Shown here piece after piece: positions 1 through 8,831 of a stretch of DNA of 23,055 nucleotides. The DNA is from Pseudomonadota bacterium (lineage in GTDB: Bacteria; Pseudomonadota; Gammaproteobacteria; Steroidobacterales; Steroidobacteraceae). The translations under genes and the position numbers were made by a program. The notes below the pieces were generated by a model, which saw only the letters and a list, made by a program, of their open reading frames with translations, was not told the origin of the DNA and searched no databases. Location of the stretch: the NCBI GenBank assembly GCA_021780395.1, contig JAJXYU010000301.1:1-23055 (forward strand). The letters are read 5' to 3'. The first letter of the stretch is position 1. Every line of letters begins with the position of its first letter.

Positions 1-1655
1 AGCGTGCAAACGATCGCGGCGTAGCCGAGTTCGTTGAACAGGCGGGTGTAGACCGGCAGGGTCGCGACGTGCAGCGCGTCGCTGAACTGCACCAGCCGCT
101 GTTGGGTCGCGGCCGGGAGCGCCGCGAACGGCGCGGCGTGCGCGGCCGCGAGCGTCCTCGCGAGCTGCGATGCGTCGTCCACGGGGAGCGCGCCGACCCA
201 TCCGCGGAAATCGTCGAGCTTCAGCGCGAGCGCTTGCGGGTAGTGCGCGGTCACCCAACCCGCGCCGCGGACCGGGACCGCCTTCACGATCTCGGCCACG
301 CGGCTCGGCAGGCTCGCGAAGTTCGCGACGACGCCACCGAGGTACTGCGATATGCCGGTCGCGACGAAATACGCGCCCATCATGAAGCCGCCCATGCGCT
401 GCGGGATGTAGCGCGCGATCATCGCGAGCCCGAGCCCGCTCACCAGCAGCTCGCCGAGCGAATAGAAGCCGTAGCCCCAGATCATGTACCAGGACGAGGT
501 CATGCCGTTCACGGCGCCGCGGCCGGCGATCCCGTAGATGAAGAAGCCGATCGCGACGACCGAGAATCCGAGTGCGAACTTGGCGGCGATCGACAGGTCC
601 TTGCCGCGCGCGCCGGCGCGCGCATAGGCCCAGGCGAGCACCGGGCTCAGCAGCATGATCCAGATCGGATTCAGCGCCTGATACTGTGCCGGCGTCCACG
701 TCCACAACCTGATCCCGAACAGGGTCTGGTGCCAGTCCACGTTGCGCAGCGCGAACAGCGCGAGCGACGTCGACATCTGCTGATAGAAGATGAAGAAGAA
801 GATCGTCTGCACGACGAGCACGAGCGCGGCGATCAGGCCGGCGCGCTCGTGGGGGCGGCTGTTCGCGATCAGGTGGACGAAGATCCCGAGCAGCACGGCG
901 CCGGCGGCGTAGACGAACACCCGCGCGACCGACTCGTACTGCAGCACCACCGCCGAGAGCGCGACGCAGAGCACCGCGCCGGCGAGCACCGCCGCGAGCC
1001 GGCCCGGCACCGGCGGCGCGGCGTCGGGCTCGGAACCGATGCGCTGCATCGCCTTGCGCATCAGGTAGAAGTTCGTCAAGCCGATGCCGAGACCGATGAA
1101 GCACACCGCGAACGCGGCGTGCCAGCCGAGATTGTGACCGTAGTCGCGGTTCACCTCGTCCTTGATCCATGGCGTCAGCAGCATCGACACGGTCGAACCG
1201 ACGTTGACCGCCATGTAATACATCGTGAACGCGCTGTCGATCTTCGCGTCGTCGCCTTCGTAGATCTTGCGGACGAGGTTCGCCGCGTTCGGCTTGAACA
1301 GCCCGTTGCCGACGACGATCACGCCGAGCGCTCCGAACAGCGTCCAGGTGGTCTCGCTGGGGATGGACATCAACGCATAACCGAGCGCGAGCACGACGGC
1401 GCCGACCAGCATCGTCCGCCGGGTCCCGAGGTACCGGTCGCCGATCCAGCCGCCGACCGCCGGCGCGACGTAGATCAGCGCGGCGGCCGCGCTCCACACG
1501 AGGTTCGCCCGGTCGTCGGGGAATCCGAGCCGCTGCACCATGTAGTACACGATCAGCGCCTGCATTCCGTAGAAGCCGAACCGCTCCCACATCTCGATCA
1601 GGTAGACGACGGCGAAGGATCGCGTCTGGGTCGCAGGCGGAGCGGGCGTTTGCAT
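1..1655 (-). CDS. POT/PTR-family proton-coupled di-/tripeptide transporter (3' end outside window)
   Basis: This is an inner-membrane symporter that imports small peptides with protons. Reading the minus strand from the ATG at 1655 gives 551 codons with no stop before the window edge, so the C-terminus is missing. The family hallmarks are visible near the N-terminus. The proton-coupling ExxERFxxYG motif falls at residues 21-30 (E21, E24, R25, F26, Y29, G30). A GDRYLGTRR loop follows transmembrane helix 2 at residues 72-80, and the PTR2 signature GLFKPN is at residues 118-123. Many hydrophobic helices follow. It diverges from the Asp-box protein gene across 71 bases. Bacterial POT proteins are usually about 500 residues; this one exceeds 550, with an extended C-terminal part rich in Ala, Leu and Val. 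The family call is firm; the substrate range and the exact subgroup are not. Confidence 0.93.
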   Translation of the reverse strand, partial: MQTPAPPATQTRSFAVVYLIEMWERFGFYGMQALIVYYMVQRLGFPDDRANLVWSAAAALIYVAPAVGGWIGDRYLGTRRTMLVGAVVLALGYALMSIPSETTWTLFGALGVIVVGNGLFKPNAANLVRKIYEGDDAKIDSAFTMYYMAVNVGSTVSMLLTPWIKDEVNRDYGHNLGWHAAFAVCFIGLGIGLTNFYLMRKAMQRIGSEPDAAPPVPGRLAAVLAGAVLCVALSAVVLQYESVARVFVYAAGAVLLGIFVHLIANSRPHERAGLIAALVLVVQTIFFFIFYQQMSTSLALFALRNVDWHQTLFGIRLWTWTPAQYQALNPIWIMLLSPVLAWAYARAGARGKDLSIAAKFALGFSVVAIGFFIYGIAGRGAVNGMTSSWYMIWGYGFYSLGELLVSGLGLAMIARYIPQRMGGFMMGAYFVATGISQYLGGVVANFASLPSRVAEIVKAVPVRGAGWVTAHYPQALALKLDDFRGWVGALPVDDASQLARTLAAAHAAPFAALPAATQQRLVQFSDALHVATLPVYTRLFNELGYAAIVCT

Positions 1656-1672
1656 CGTGACCACCGTTTCAA

Positions 1673-1683
1673 CGCATAATGCG
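1673..1683. promoter_or_regulatory. 11-bp palindrome in the divergent POT / Asp-box promoter gap
   Basis: CGCAT-A-ATGCG is a perfect inverted repeat around one central base. It sits in the 71-base gap between two divergent starts (1655 and 1727) and overlaps a CATAAT that could be a plus-strand -10 box. It could be an operator. It is short enough to arise by chance, and no matching -35 box is clear. Confidence 0.25.
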
Positions 1684-1726
1684 CGCAAGGTTACCTGATT
1701 TTCCTGCCGTGACATCCGGAGCTGCG

Positions 1727-4700
1727 ATGCCGCCGTCCATTCGTGGGTCCTGGGCTCGTTCGACCCTGCTGTTCGTCTGCCTTGCGGCCGTCGCGCACGC
1801 GGCCGGATTCCCGCCGGCGCTGTTCGGCGGATTGCGCTGGCGTTCGATCGGGCCATTTCGCGGCGGCCGCGCGCTCGCCGCGACCGGCGTGCCCGGCGAG
1901 CCGCTGCATTGGTACTTCGGTGCGGTCGACGGCGGCGTCTGGGAGACCCGTGACGCCGGGCGGACCTGGCGGCCGATCTTCGACCGCGAGCCCACCGCGT
2001 CGATCGGCGCGATCGCGGTCGCGCCGTCCGATCCCCGCGTGATCTACGTCGGCACCGGCGAGGCGGACATGCGGTCGGACATCGCGCAGGGCGACGGGGT
2101 GTACAAGTCGACCGACGGCGGACGGACCTGGACGCACCTCGGCCTCGAGGACTCCCGGCAGATCGCTGCGATCCTCGTCGACCCGCACGACGCGAACATC
2201 GTGTACGTCGCGGCGCTTGGACATCCGTACGGGCCGAACGCCGAGCGGGGCGTGTTCAAGTCGACCGACGGGGGCGCGACCTGGCGCAAGGTGCTGTACC
2301 GCGGGCCCGATACCGGTGCGGTCGACCTCGCGTTCCAGCCGGGAGATCCCGAAGTCGTCTATGCGGCACTCTGGCAGACCCGGCGGCCGCCGTGGAACGT
2401 CTATCCACCCTCGAGCGGTCCGGGTGGCGGCTTGTTCGTCTCGCGCGACGGCGGCGCGCATTGGCGCCGCCTTCGGGGTGGCTTGCCGGCGCGCACCGGT
2501 CGCATCGGCATCGCGTTGTCGCCGGCCGATCCGCAGCGCGTCTATGCGCTCGTCGACGCCGCCGACGGCGGTCTGTACCGATCCGACGACGGCGGCGCGC
2601 ACTGGCGCCGCGAGAGCGCCGATCCGCGGATCTGGCAGCGCGGCTGGTATTTCGGCGGGGTCACGGTCGATCCGACGAACGCGGATCGCGTCTGGGTGAT
2701 GAACACGATCGTATTGCGCTCCGACGACGGCGGCCGGGTATTCCTGCCGGAGAAGGGCGATCCGACCGGCGACGACTTCCACTCGCTGTGGATCGACTCG
2801 AGTGCGCCGCGCCGGCGCATCCTCGCGTCCGACCAGGGGGTCGTGATCACCTTGAACGGCGGCCGGACCTGGAGCTCCTGGTACAACCAGCCTACCGCGC
2901 AGATCTATCACGTCGCGACCGACGACGCGTTCCCGTACGACGTGTTCGGCGCGCAGCAGGACTCCGGCGCGGTGATGTTGCCGAGCCGCACCCTCTCGAG
3001 CGACGGGATCGCGATGCCGCAGTTCCACGAGATCGTTCCGGGCGGTGAGAACGGGATGATCGCGCCGGACCCGCGCGATCCGAACCTCGTCTACGGAGGG
3101 CACGTGGACCGTCTGGACCTCGCCACCGGCCAGACCCGGTCCGTGGATCCCACGCTCGCATATCCCGCCATCGACCGGGCGACCTGGACCCTGCCCCTCG
3201 TGTTCTCGCCGAAGGACCCGCGGCGGCTGTATTTCGCGAATCAGCGGCTCTACGAGACCCGCGACGGCGGACTGCATTGGAAGCGGATCAGTCCCGATCT
3301 CACCCGTCCGGATCCGGCCGTTCCCTCGACCCTCGATCCACCGACCGTCGCCGACAACCTCGGACGCGGTCCGCGGCGCGGGGTGATCTACAGCGTCGCG
3401 CCGTCGCGCAGGGACGCCGCGCAGATCTGGGCCGGCACGGACGACGGTTGGCTGTGGCGCAGCGACGACGACGGCGCGCACTGGCGCAACGTCACGCCGC
3501 CGGGCGTGACCGCGTGGTCGAAGATCGCGTCGATCGACCCGTCGCATTTCGATCGCCGCACCGCCTACGTCGCGGTCGACCGCCATCGCCTCGACGACGA
3601 CCGACCGTACGTGTATCGCACCCATGACGGAGGCAAGACCTGGACGCGGATCGTCGCCGGGATCCCGGCGGACGACTTCGTGAACGTCGTGCGCGAGGAC
3701 GATCGGCGCGCGGGCCTGCTGTACGCCGGGACCGAGAGCGGCGTCTACGTGTCCTTCGACGACGGCGACCACTGGCAGAGCCTGCGGCTCAACATGCCGG
3801 TCACGTCGATCCGCGACATCGACGTGCACGGCGACGATCTCGTGATCGCGACCCACGGACGCGGATTCTGGATCCTCGACGACGCGACCCCGCTGCGGCA
3901 ACTGACGCCGGCGGTCACGGCCGCCGCCGCGTGGCTGTTCGCGCCGGCGGATGCGGTCCGGCTTCGGATCCCGGATTTCCTCGGCACGCCGATGCCCGAC
4001 GAGGAGCCGAAGGCGAAGAATCCTCCGGATGGCGCCTACATCGACTACGTGTTGAACCGCCGACCCACCACGCCGGTCACGCTCACGATCCGCGACGCGT
4101 CCGGTGCCGTGGTGAGACGCTGGTCGAGCGCCGATGCGCGGCGGGTCCCGGACCTTGCAACGATCGATTACGCTCCCGAATGGGCGCGGCCTCGCGCGCG
4201 GGTGTCGACGGCGCCCGGCGCGCACCGCCTGGTCTGGGACTTCACGTGGACGGCGCCGGCGGGGCTCGCTGCGAAGGACGCCGTCTGGGCATCACCGGGG
4301 CGGTACACCGCGGTACTCGCCGTCGACGGCCAACGCCTCGTGCAATCCTTCCGGGTGGTGCCGGACCCGCGCGTGTCGGTTACGGCCACCGGCTATCGTC
4401 GGCAGTTCGAACTGGCCACCGGGATCGATCGCCTGCGCGGCGAGGTCGCCCGGGCGCAGTCGCGTCTCGCCGGATTGCGGCGGCGGCTCGTTGCCGCCCG
4501 CCCGCACGCACCAGCCGGCGAGCGGCCGCGAATCGATGCGTTGATCGTGAAAATCGATGCGCGGCTCGGGGAGATTCCGCCGCCGAATCCGTTCGACGAC
4601 TACGGCTATCCGCCCTCGTCGGTTGCGAGCTTGCAATTCGCGGACACCGCGCTCGCGCACCTGTTCGTCGCGGTCGACGGTGCCGACGCGGCGCCGAGTC

Positions 4701-4819
4701 CCGATGCGCTCGCCGGCTGGCGGCGGATCGAGCCGATCGCGGCGAACGCGGTTCGCGCCGCGCACGAGCTGCTGCGCGATGCGGTCGCGACCGAGGGTCG
4801 TGCCCGCGTCGCTCGATGA
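1727..4819 (+). CDS. secreted Asp-box/BNR repeat (sortilin/Vps10-like beta-propeller) protein
   Basis: This is a 1030-residue exported protein. I chose the ATG at 1727 because a GGAG lies 5 bases upstream and it places a signal peptide (residues 1 to about 26, ending AHAA) at the N-terminus; an in-frame ATG at 1679 would add 16 residues before it. About ten Asp-box motifs of the S/T-x-D-x-G-x-x-W type follow (for example STDGGRTW, SRDGGAHW, SDDDGAHW, THDGGKTW). They mark beta-propeller blades of the kind seen in BNR, sortilin and glycosidase-like proteins. The start of the mature protein carries IGPFRGGR, typical of the large 'WD40/YVTN/BNR-like' family. The last 250 residues or so are a separate non-propeller region ending in a helical stretch. 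These proteins are often labelled glycosyl hydrolases, but I see no catalytic signature, so the substrate is unknown. It probably starts an operon with the next two genes. Confidence 0.88.
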   Translation: MPPSIRGSWARSTLLFVCLAAVAHAAGFPPALFGGLRWRSIGPFRGGRALAATGVPGEPLHWYFGAVDGGVWETRDAGRTWRPIFDREPTASIGAIAVAPSDPRVIYVGTGEADMRSDIAQGDGVYKSTDGGRTWTHLGLEDSRQIAAILVDPHDANIVYVAALGHPYGPNAERGVFKSTDGGATWRKVLYRGPDTGAVDLAFQPGDPEVVYAALWQTRRPPWNVYPPSSGPGGGLFVSRDGGAHWRRLRGGLPARTGRIGIALSPADPQRVYALVDAADGGLYRSDDGGAHWRRESADPRIWQRGWYFGGVTVDPTNADRVWVMNTIVLRSDDGGRVFLPEKGDPTGDDFHSLWIDSSAPRRRILASDQGVVITLNGGRTWSSWYNQPTAQIYHVATDDAFPYDVFGAQQDSGAVMLPSRTLSSDGIAMPQFHEIVPGGENGMIAPDPRDPNLVYGGHVDRLDLATGQTRSVDPTLAYPAIDRATWTLPLVFSPKDPRRLYFANQRLYETRDGGLHWKRISPDLTRPDPAVPSTLDPPTVADNLGRGPRRGVIYSVAPSRRDAAQIWAGTDDGWLWRSDDDGAHWRNVTPPGVTAWSKIASIDPSHFDRRTAYVAVDRHRLDDDRPYVYRTHDGGKTWTRIVAGIPADDFVNVVREDDRRAGLLYAGTESGVYVSFDDGDHWQSLRLNMPVTSIRDIDVHGDDLVIATHGRGFWILDDATPLRQLTPAVTAAAAWLFAPADAVRLRIPDFLGTPMPDEEPKAKNPPDGAYIDYVLNRRPTTPVTLTIRDASGAVVRRWSSADARRVPDLATIDYAPEWARPRARVSTAPGAHRLVWDFTWTAPAGLAAKDAVWASPGRYTAVLAVDGQRLVQSFRVVPDPRVSVTATGYRRQFELATGIDRLRGEVARAQSRLAGLRRRLVAARPHAPAGERPRIDALIVKIDARLGEIPPPNPFDDYGYPPSSVASLQFADTALAHLFVAVDGADAAPSPDALAGWRRIEPIAANAVRAAHELLRDAVATEGRARVAR

Positions 4820-4838
4820 GCGGCCGACCGGTGCCGGC

Positions 4839-5333
4839 ATGCGCTCGATACTGATCGTCTATCACAGCGACACCGGCGGGACCTTGCAAATGGTCGAGGC
4901 CGCGGCACGCGGCGCGGCCGACGCGGACGCCGCGGTCGAGGTGGGCGTGCGGCACGCCGATCAGGCGGGCGCGGAAGACTTGCTGCGTGCGGACGGTTAC
5001 CTGTTCGCGACGCCGGAGAACCTCGCGGCGATCAGCGGCGTCGTGAAACGCTTCTTCGACAGGACCTACTACGCGGTCCTCGACCGGATCGCCGGGCGTC
5101 CCTATGCGGCGATGGTCTGCGCCGGGAGCGACGGTCATAACGCCGCGCGCCAGATCGAGCGGATCGCGACCGGCTGGCGGTTGCAGGCGATCGCCGAGCC
5201 GTTGATCGTCTGCACGCACGCGCAGACGCCGGAGCAGATCCTGCGCGCGAAACAGATCGGCGAACCGGACCGCGCACGCTGCGGCGAGCTCGGCGCGACG
5301 CTCGCGAGCGGCGTCGGACTCGGAATCTTCTGA
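4839..5333 (+). CDS. flavodoxin / NAD(P)H-dependent FMN reductase-like protein
   Basis: This is a 164-residue cytoplasmic protein with a flavodoxin-like fold. The N-terminus has a beta strand (ILIVYHS) leading into SDTGGT at residues 10-15, which matches the FMN phosphate-binding loop T/S-x-T-G-x-T. A second flavin-contact region, TPENLAAISGVVKRFFDR, follows the usual pattern of flavodoxin-like reductases. The ATG at 4839 lies 19 bases after the preceding stop. No clear Shine-Dalgarno is visible, so translation may be coupled to the gene upstream. The likely role is a small flavin electron carrier or reductase; partner and substrate cannot be inferred. The short gaps on both sides suggest co-transcription with the Asp-box and thioesterase genes. 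Confidence 0.78.
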   Translation: MRSILIVYHSDTGGTLQMVEAAARGAADADAAVEVGVRHADQAGAEDLLRADGYLFATPENLAAISGVVKRFFDRTYYAVLDRIAGRPYAAMVCAGSDGHNAARQIERIATGWRLQAIAEPLIVCTHAQTPEQILRAKQIGEPDRARCGELGATLASGVGLGIF

Positions 5334-5354
5334 TGCGGCGGCCGGGGGCGAGGG

Positions 5355-5822
5355 ATGAGCGCTGAGTCCTGGGACTTGCCTGACCCGCACGTCGTGTCCT
5401 TCGACGTCGCCGACGCGGACATCGACGAATACCAGCACGTGAACAACGCGGTCTACATGACCTGGTTCGACCGTGCCGCGTGGGACCATTCCGCGCACCT
5501 CGGCCTGCCGATCGGCGAGTGTCTCGCGCTCGACCGCGGCATGGCCGTGGTGCGCAGCGTGATCGCCTACCGGCGGCCGGCCTTGCGCGGCGACCGGATC
5601 GAGGTCGCGACCTGGCTCGTGCCGGGGACCGGGCCGCTGCGGATCGGGCGCCGCTTCCAGGTCCGCCGCGCGGGCGGCGTGACGCTCGCGCGCGCCGGGA
5701 TCGACTACGCCTGCATCGCGTTGACCAGCGGCCGGCCGTCGCGCTGGCCGGAGTCCTTCGTGCGCTGCTACGTGCCTTCGCCGTCGGTCGTCGCGGCATT
5801 GCCCGGACTCGCGGCGCTGTGA
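5355..5822 (+). CDS. hotdog-fold acyl-CoA thioesterase, 4HBT/YbgC-FadM type
   Basis: This 155-residue protein resembles small hotdog thioesterases that hydrolyse acyl-CoA or 4-hydroxybenzoyl-CoA-type thioesters. The region DADIDEYQHVNNAVYMTWFD (residues about 21-40) matches the family's active-site segment with its HVNN followed by Y-x-x-W-F-D/E. The typical Y-x-x-P-x-x-x-G-D strand occurs later as YRRPALRGD. The length is normal for the family. The ATG at 5355 is preceded by a run of G residues (5344-5348) that can act as ribosome binding site. It is the last gene of a likely three-gene run and converges on the BON-domain gene, whose stop lies 26 bases away. The exact acyl substrate is unknown. 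Confidence 0.85.
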   Translation: MSAESWDLPDPHVVSFDVADADIDEYQHVNNAVYMTWFDRAAWDHSAHLGLPIGECLALDRGMAVVRSVIAYRRPALRGDRIEVATWLVPGTGPLRIGRRFQVRRAGGVTLARAGIDYACIALTSGRPSRWPESFVRCYVPSPSVVAALPGLAAL

Positions 5823-5848
5823 TCTCGCGAGCCGCACCCTGCGCCCGA

Positions 5849-6499
5849 CTATTGAATCGTCAGGCGATTCTCCACGTTGACGACCCCCGGCGCGGCCCAG
5901 GCGGCTCGCGCCGCGTCCTCGCGCTCCTGCCAGGTGTGTACGCGGCCGACGAGCGTGACCGTCGAGTCGTGCACCTGTACCGCGATCTCCTTCGCGTCCA
6001 GCAACGCATGCCGCTTGAACGCGTCCTCGATCTTGCTCTTCACGTCGGCGGGCTTGACCGCCGAGAGCACCCGGATGTTGTTGGTCACGCCCTTGACGCC
6101 GATCAGGTTGCGCATCGCGTTCTCGGCGGCCACCCGCTGGAACCCCCAGTTCACCTGCCCCGTCAAGGTGATCCACCCATCGTTGACCACCGGCTTGATC
6201 TCGGCCGCGACGGTCGCGACGTGCCAGCGCAGGGCGTTCGCGGCCGCCTCGGCGATCTCGGTGTCGTTGCGGGCGCCGGCGACCGGAATCCGCACCTGCA
6301 GTTCGTTCGCGATCGCGCGTACGCCGCCGACGCGCTTCGCGATGTCCTCGGCGTTCCAGCGGTCGGAGAATTGCGGAACCTCGCCGGTCAGCGTGACCAC
6401 GCCGTCCTTGACGATCACGCCGATGTTGCGGTCGTCGACGCTGGGATCCCACTGCAGCTCGCTCTGTACGTCGCGACGGATGTCGTTGTCGGATTTCAT
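5849..6499 (-). CDS. three-BON-domain protein
   Basis: This 216-residue protein is built of three consecutive BON domains (about residues 4-71, 78-146 and 150-216). Each shows the pattern helix, strand, then V-x-L-x-G-x-[19 protein letters not shown] and STVTLVGRV. Each ends in a G-V-x-x-V/I-x-N segment (GVRAIAN, GVTNNIR, GVVNVEN). BON domains bind phospholipid or other envelope components; OsmY is the best known example. I chose the ATG at 6499 because AAGGAG lies 9 bases upstream; a longer frame adds only an Arg-rich leader. Unlike OsmY there is no signal peptide, so the protein appears cytoplasmic. Single genes of this layout are often stress-induced in proteobacteria, but no regulator site is proven here. 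Confidence 0.88.
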   Translation of the reverse strand: MKSDNDIRRDVQSELQWDPSVDDRNIGVIVKDGVVTLTGEVPQFSDRWNAEDIAKRVGGVRAIANELQVRIPVAGARNDTEIAEAAANALRWHVATVAAEIKPVVNDGWITLTGQVNWGFQRVAAENAMRNLIGVKGVTNNIRVLSAVKPADVKSKIEDAFKRHALLDAKEIAVQVHDSTVTLVGRVHTWQEREDAARAAWAAPGVVNVENRLTIQ

Positions 6500-6605
6500 G
6501 ACTGTGCGCTCCTTCACCTCGAGCCGGGCCATCCGTGGCCCCCGGATATCGATCCTTCGGCGCAAAGTCTGCGAGCGCCGCCCCGGCGACGCCATGCGGA
6601 CTTAT

Positions 6606-6621
6606 CGCTAGCGGCCTAGCG
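6606..6621. promoter_or_regulatory. 6-bp inverted repeat in the divergent BON / kinase intergenic region
   Basis: CGCTAG-cggc-CTAGCG is a perfect 6-bp inverted repeat with a 4-base spacer. It lies in the 285-base gap (6500-6784) between the divergent BON gene and hybrid kinase gene, about 107 bases upstream of the BON start. CTAG is rare in many proteobacterial genomes, so two copies in a symmetric array are mildly notable. The rest of the gap contains an AT-richer patch (about 6675-6715) with a TATAGT at 6708-6713 that could be a plus-strand -10 box, but without a convincing -35 box. Confidence 0.3.
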
Positions 6622-6784
6622 GATTGATCAGTGCCCGGCTCGGCCGCACCGCGGATCCGGTCGGGCCGACCCTGGGGATTTCCCAAGGAGACAAACGTAA
6701 AAACCCGTATAGTTGCCTCGCGACGACGGCCGCAGACTCGTCTACCGGATGGCCGCGCGGGTTGGGTCGAGGGGGCCTTCTTGC

Positions 6785-8719
6785 ATGTCACCCGTTGCAA
6801 GGATCAGCGAGCATTGGTCTGCTGCGAAGCGATACCTGCTCGCGGCCGGGATATTTTGCATCGCAGTCGGGCTGCGGCTCACGATCATGCCGCCGGTGCC
6901 CGGGTTGAACCTCGTCGTTTTCTATCCGGCGGTCGCCATCGCCGCGGTTTTTTGCGGCGCAGGCGCCGGTATCGCGGTGTCGGTCGCGAGCGCCCTGGCC
7001 GCGTACTTGTTGCTGCTGCCGTCCCCGGGCCTCGTCTCGGATCGCGATGCGGCCGCCGCGGCCGCGATGTTCTTCGCGACCGCGCTTGGGATCGTCTGGA
7101 TCGTCTGGCGGATGCGCGTCTATGCGGGCCGTTGGCGTGGCGCCGCCGCAAAAGCGCATGCCAGCGAGCTGCGCTATCTGGCGGTGATCGAGGACATGAC
7201 CGACCTGGTGCAGCGCTACCGCCCCGACGGTGTGCTGGTGTTCGTCAACGGCGCGTTCTGCCGCATGGTCGGCAGGACGCGCGACGAGATCCTCGGTACG
7301 CACTGGTCGCTTTACCTGATCTGCGAGGACGCCAGCGAGGTCCAGGCGCGATATGCGACACTCGGGCCGGCGGATCCGATCATCACGATCGAATGCCGGA
7401 TCACGCGCGCGGACGGGGAGATCCGCTGGGTGCAGCTCGTCAATCGCGCGCTGTTCGACGGCGACGGGCGGCTCCAGGAGATCCAGTCCGTCGGCCGTGA
7501 CGTCACCGAGCACAAGCGCCTGGAGGCCGAGCTCGAGGCCGCGCGCAACGCCGCGGTGCAGGCGAACGAGTTCAAGTCGCGCTTCCTCGCGTCCGCGAGC
7601 CATGACCTGCGCCAACCGCTGCAGACGATCTGGAGCCTGCACGCGGTGCTGTCCCGGTCGCTCGCCGGCGGTCCGCTTCAGCCCTCGCTCGCGCTGCTCG
7701 AGGAGGCCGTACGGTACCTCGACGACACGCTCGCCGCGCTGATGGACGTGAACCGGATCGAACGGGGGGTGATCGTCCCGGTCCAACGCGACTTCCGGCT
7801 CACCGAGATGCTGCATCGCCTGCGCGCGGATTTCTCGGTTGCGGCGTCGGCGCGCGGCCTCGCCCTCGGCATCGACGACAGCGCGGAGGTCGTGCGCAGC
7901 GACCCCACGCTCTTGCCGGTGATCCTGCGGAACCTGCTCGCCAACGCGATCAAGTACACCCCCCGTGGCGAGGTGCGCCTGCGGGTGCGCCGCGACGGCG
8001 CGCGGCTCGCGATCGACGTGACCGACAGCGGTGTCGGGATCGACCAGGAGCACCTGCCGCGGATCTTCGAGGCGTTCTATCGGGTGGATGCGACCGGGCT
8101 CGATCAACGTCGCGGGGTCGGGCTCGGGTTGTCGATCGTGCACAGCCTGTGTCGGCTGCTCGACCACGAGGTGCGGGTCGAGTCCGAGGTCGGTCGGGGA
8201 TCGACGTTCACCGTGTCCCTGCCGTGCGGTACCGCGGACGAGGCCGCCACGCAGAACGCCGCGGCGCCCGAGCCGCGCGCCGCATGTCCCCCGGCGTCGC
8301 CGGGCGGGCCGACGGGCCGTCGCGGGACGATCCTGCACGTGGAAGACGACGCCGGCGTCGCCCGCTCGATGGGCCTGCTGCTCTCGCTCGAGGGCTACGA
8401 CGTCGTGCACGCCGCCTCGCGCGCCGAGGCCTTGCGCCGCGTCGAGGAGGGCGTGCGGCCGGACCTGATCCTGTGCGACTTCCACCTGCAGCAAGGCCAG
8501 ACCGGCGACCAGGTGGTGAGCGAACTCGCCGAGGCGCTCGGCCGCAAGCCGCCGACGATCGTGTTGACCGGCGACATCTCGGACCGGCAAATCGGCAAGG
8601 CGCGGGCGATCGCCGACCGGATCCTGCCGAAACCGGTCGATATCGACGTATTGCTGCGCGAGTTCGACGGACTGCTGGTCGCGGTCCCTTCCGCCCCGGC
8701 GGCACTGTCGCTACACTAA
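6785..8719 (+). CDS. membrane-bound PAS hybrid histidine kinase with C-terminal receiver domain
   Basis: This 644-residue inner-membrane sensor kinase has about four N-terminal transmembrane helices (residues about 17-110, DUF4118/KdpD-like) and almost no periplasmic loop. A cytoplasmic PAS domain follows (about 128-245). The HisKA segment is SHDLRQPLQ with phospho-acceptor H273. The ATPase domain shows the N box NLLANAIKYT (N387), the G1 box DSGVGID and the G2 box GVGLGLSIV. A C-terminal receiver has acidic EDD at its start, phosphorylatable D565 in LILCDF, the VLTGD switch and conserved K616 in PKPVD. I chose the ATG at 6785 because GAGGGGG lies about 9 bases upstream; an in-frame ATG at 6749 or TTG at 6713 is possible. 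No output regulator is adjacent. Its signal is unknown, though its place before lipid genes suggests an envelope or redox cue. Confidence 0.92.
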   Translation: MSPVARISEHWSAAKRYLLAAGIFCIAVGLRLTIMPPVPGLNLVVFYPAVAIAAVFCGAGAGIAVSVASALAAYLLLLPSPGLVSDRDAAAAAAMFFATALGIVWIVWRMRVYAGRWRGAAAKAHASELRYLAVIEDMTDLVQRYRPDGVLVFVNGAFCRMVGRTRDEILGTHWSLYLICEDASEVQARYATLGPADPIITIECRITRADGEIRWVQLVNRALFDGDGRLQEIQSVGRDVTEHKRLEAELEAARNAAVQANEFKSRFLASASHDLRQPLQTIWSLHAVLSRSLAGGPLQPSLALLEEAVRYLDDTLAALMDVNRIERGVIVPVQRDFRLTEMLHRLRADFSVAASARGLALGIDDSAEVVRSDPTLLPVILRNLLANAIKYTPRGEVRLRVRRDGARLAIDVTDSGVGIDQEHLPRIFEAFYRVDATGLDQRRGVGLGLSIVHSLCRLLDHEVRVESEVGRGSTFTVSLPCGTADEAATQNAAAPEPRAACPPASPGGPTGRRGTILHVEDDAGVARSMGLLLSLEGYDVVHAASRAEALRRVEEGVRPDLILCDFHLQQGQTGDQVVSELAEALGRKPPTIVLTGDISDRQIGKARAIADRILPKPVDIDVLLREFDGLLVAVPSAPAALSLH

Positions 8720-8764
8720 GGGCGCCGGTTCGCACCCTGAAGGAGACCGGTCGGCGAGCGTCCT

Positions 8765-8783
8765 CCCGGACGCCCGGTCCGGG
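8765..8783. promoter_or_regulatory. 7-bp GC hairpin in the kinase-desaturase gap
   Basis: CCCGGAC-gcccg-GTCCGGG is a perfect 7-bp stem with a 5-base loop, lying in the 112-base gap between the kinase stop (8719) and the desaturase start (8832). No T-run follows, so it is not a classical terminator. It could be an operator, an attenuating RNA hairpin, or chance in GC-rich DNA. Confidence 0.35.
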
Positions 8784-8831
8784 TGAACATCCGATGCAGT
8801 GCCCGCGGTCCCCTCGCGGAGGAGTGACTCG

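Noticed and set aside
69..1679. Long plus-strand open frame of 536 codons rich in Arg, Asp, Glu and His
   Set aside because: It is the antisense of the POT transporter. Its composition is that of a GC-rich shadow frame without any domain, while the minus strand shows clear family motifs.
1691..4225. Minus-strand open frame of 844 codons opposite the Asp-box gene
   Set aside because: Arg/Asp/Val/His-rich shadow. The plus strand has signal peptide and repeated Asp boxes.
1727..4819. Sialidase assignment for the Asp-box protein
   Set aside because: Asp boxes are shared by many propellers. The Arg triad and other sialidase active-site features are not recognisable.
6675..6715. AAGGAG (6685-6690) as a ribosome binding site for an earlier kinase start
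   Set aside because: No start codon in the kinase frame lies at a suitable distance. The TTG at 6713 is too far, and the ATG at 6785 has its own GAGGGGG.
4380..6800. Minus-strand open frame of 806 codons spanning thioesterase, flavodoxin and BON genes
   Set aside because: It overlaps three recognisable genes in other frames and has no recognisable domain of its own.
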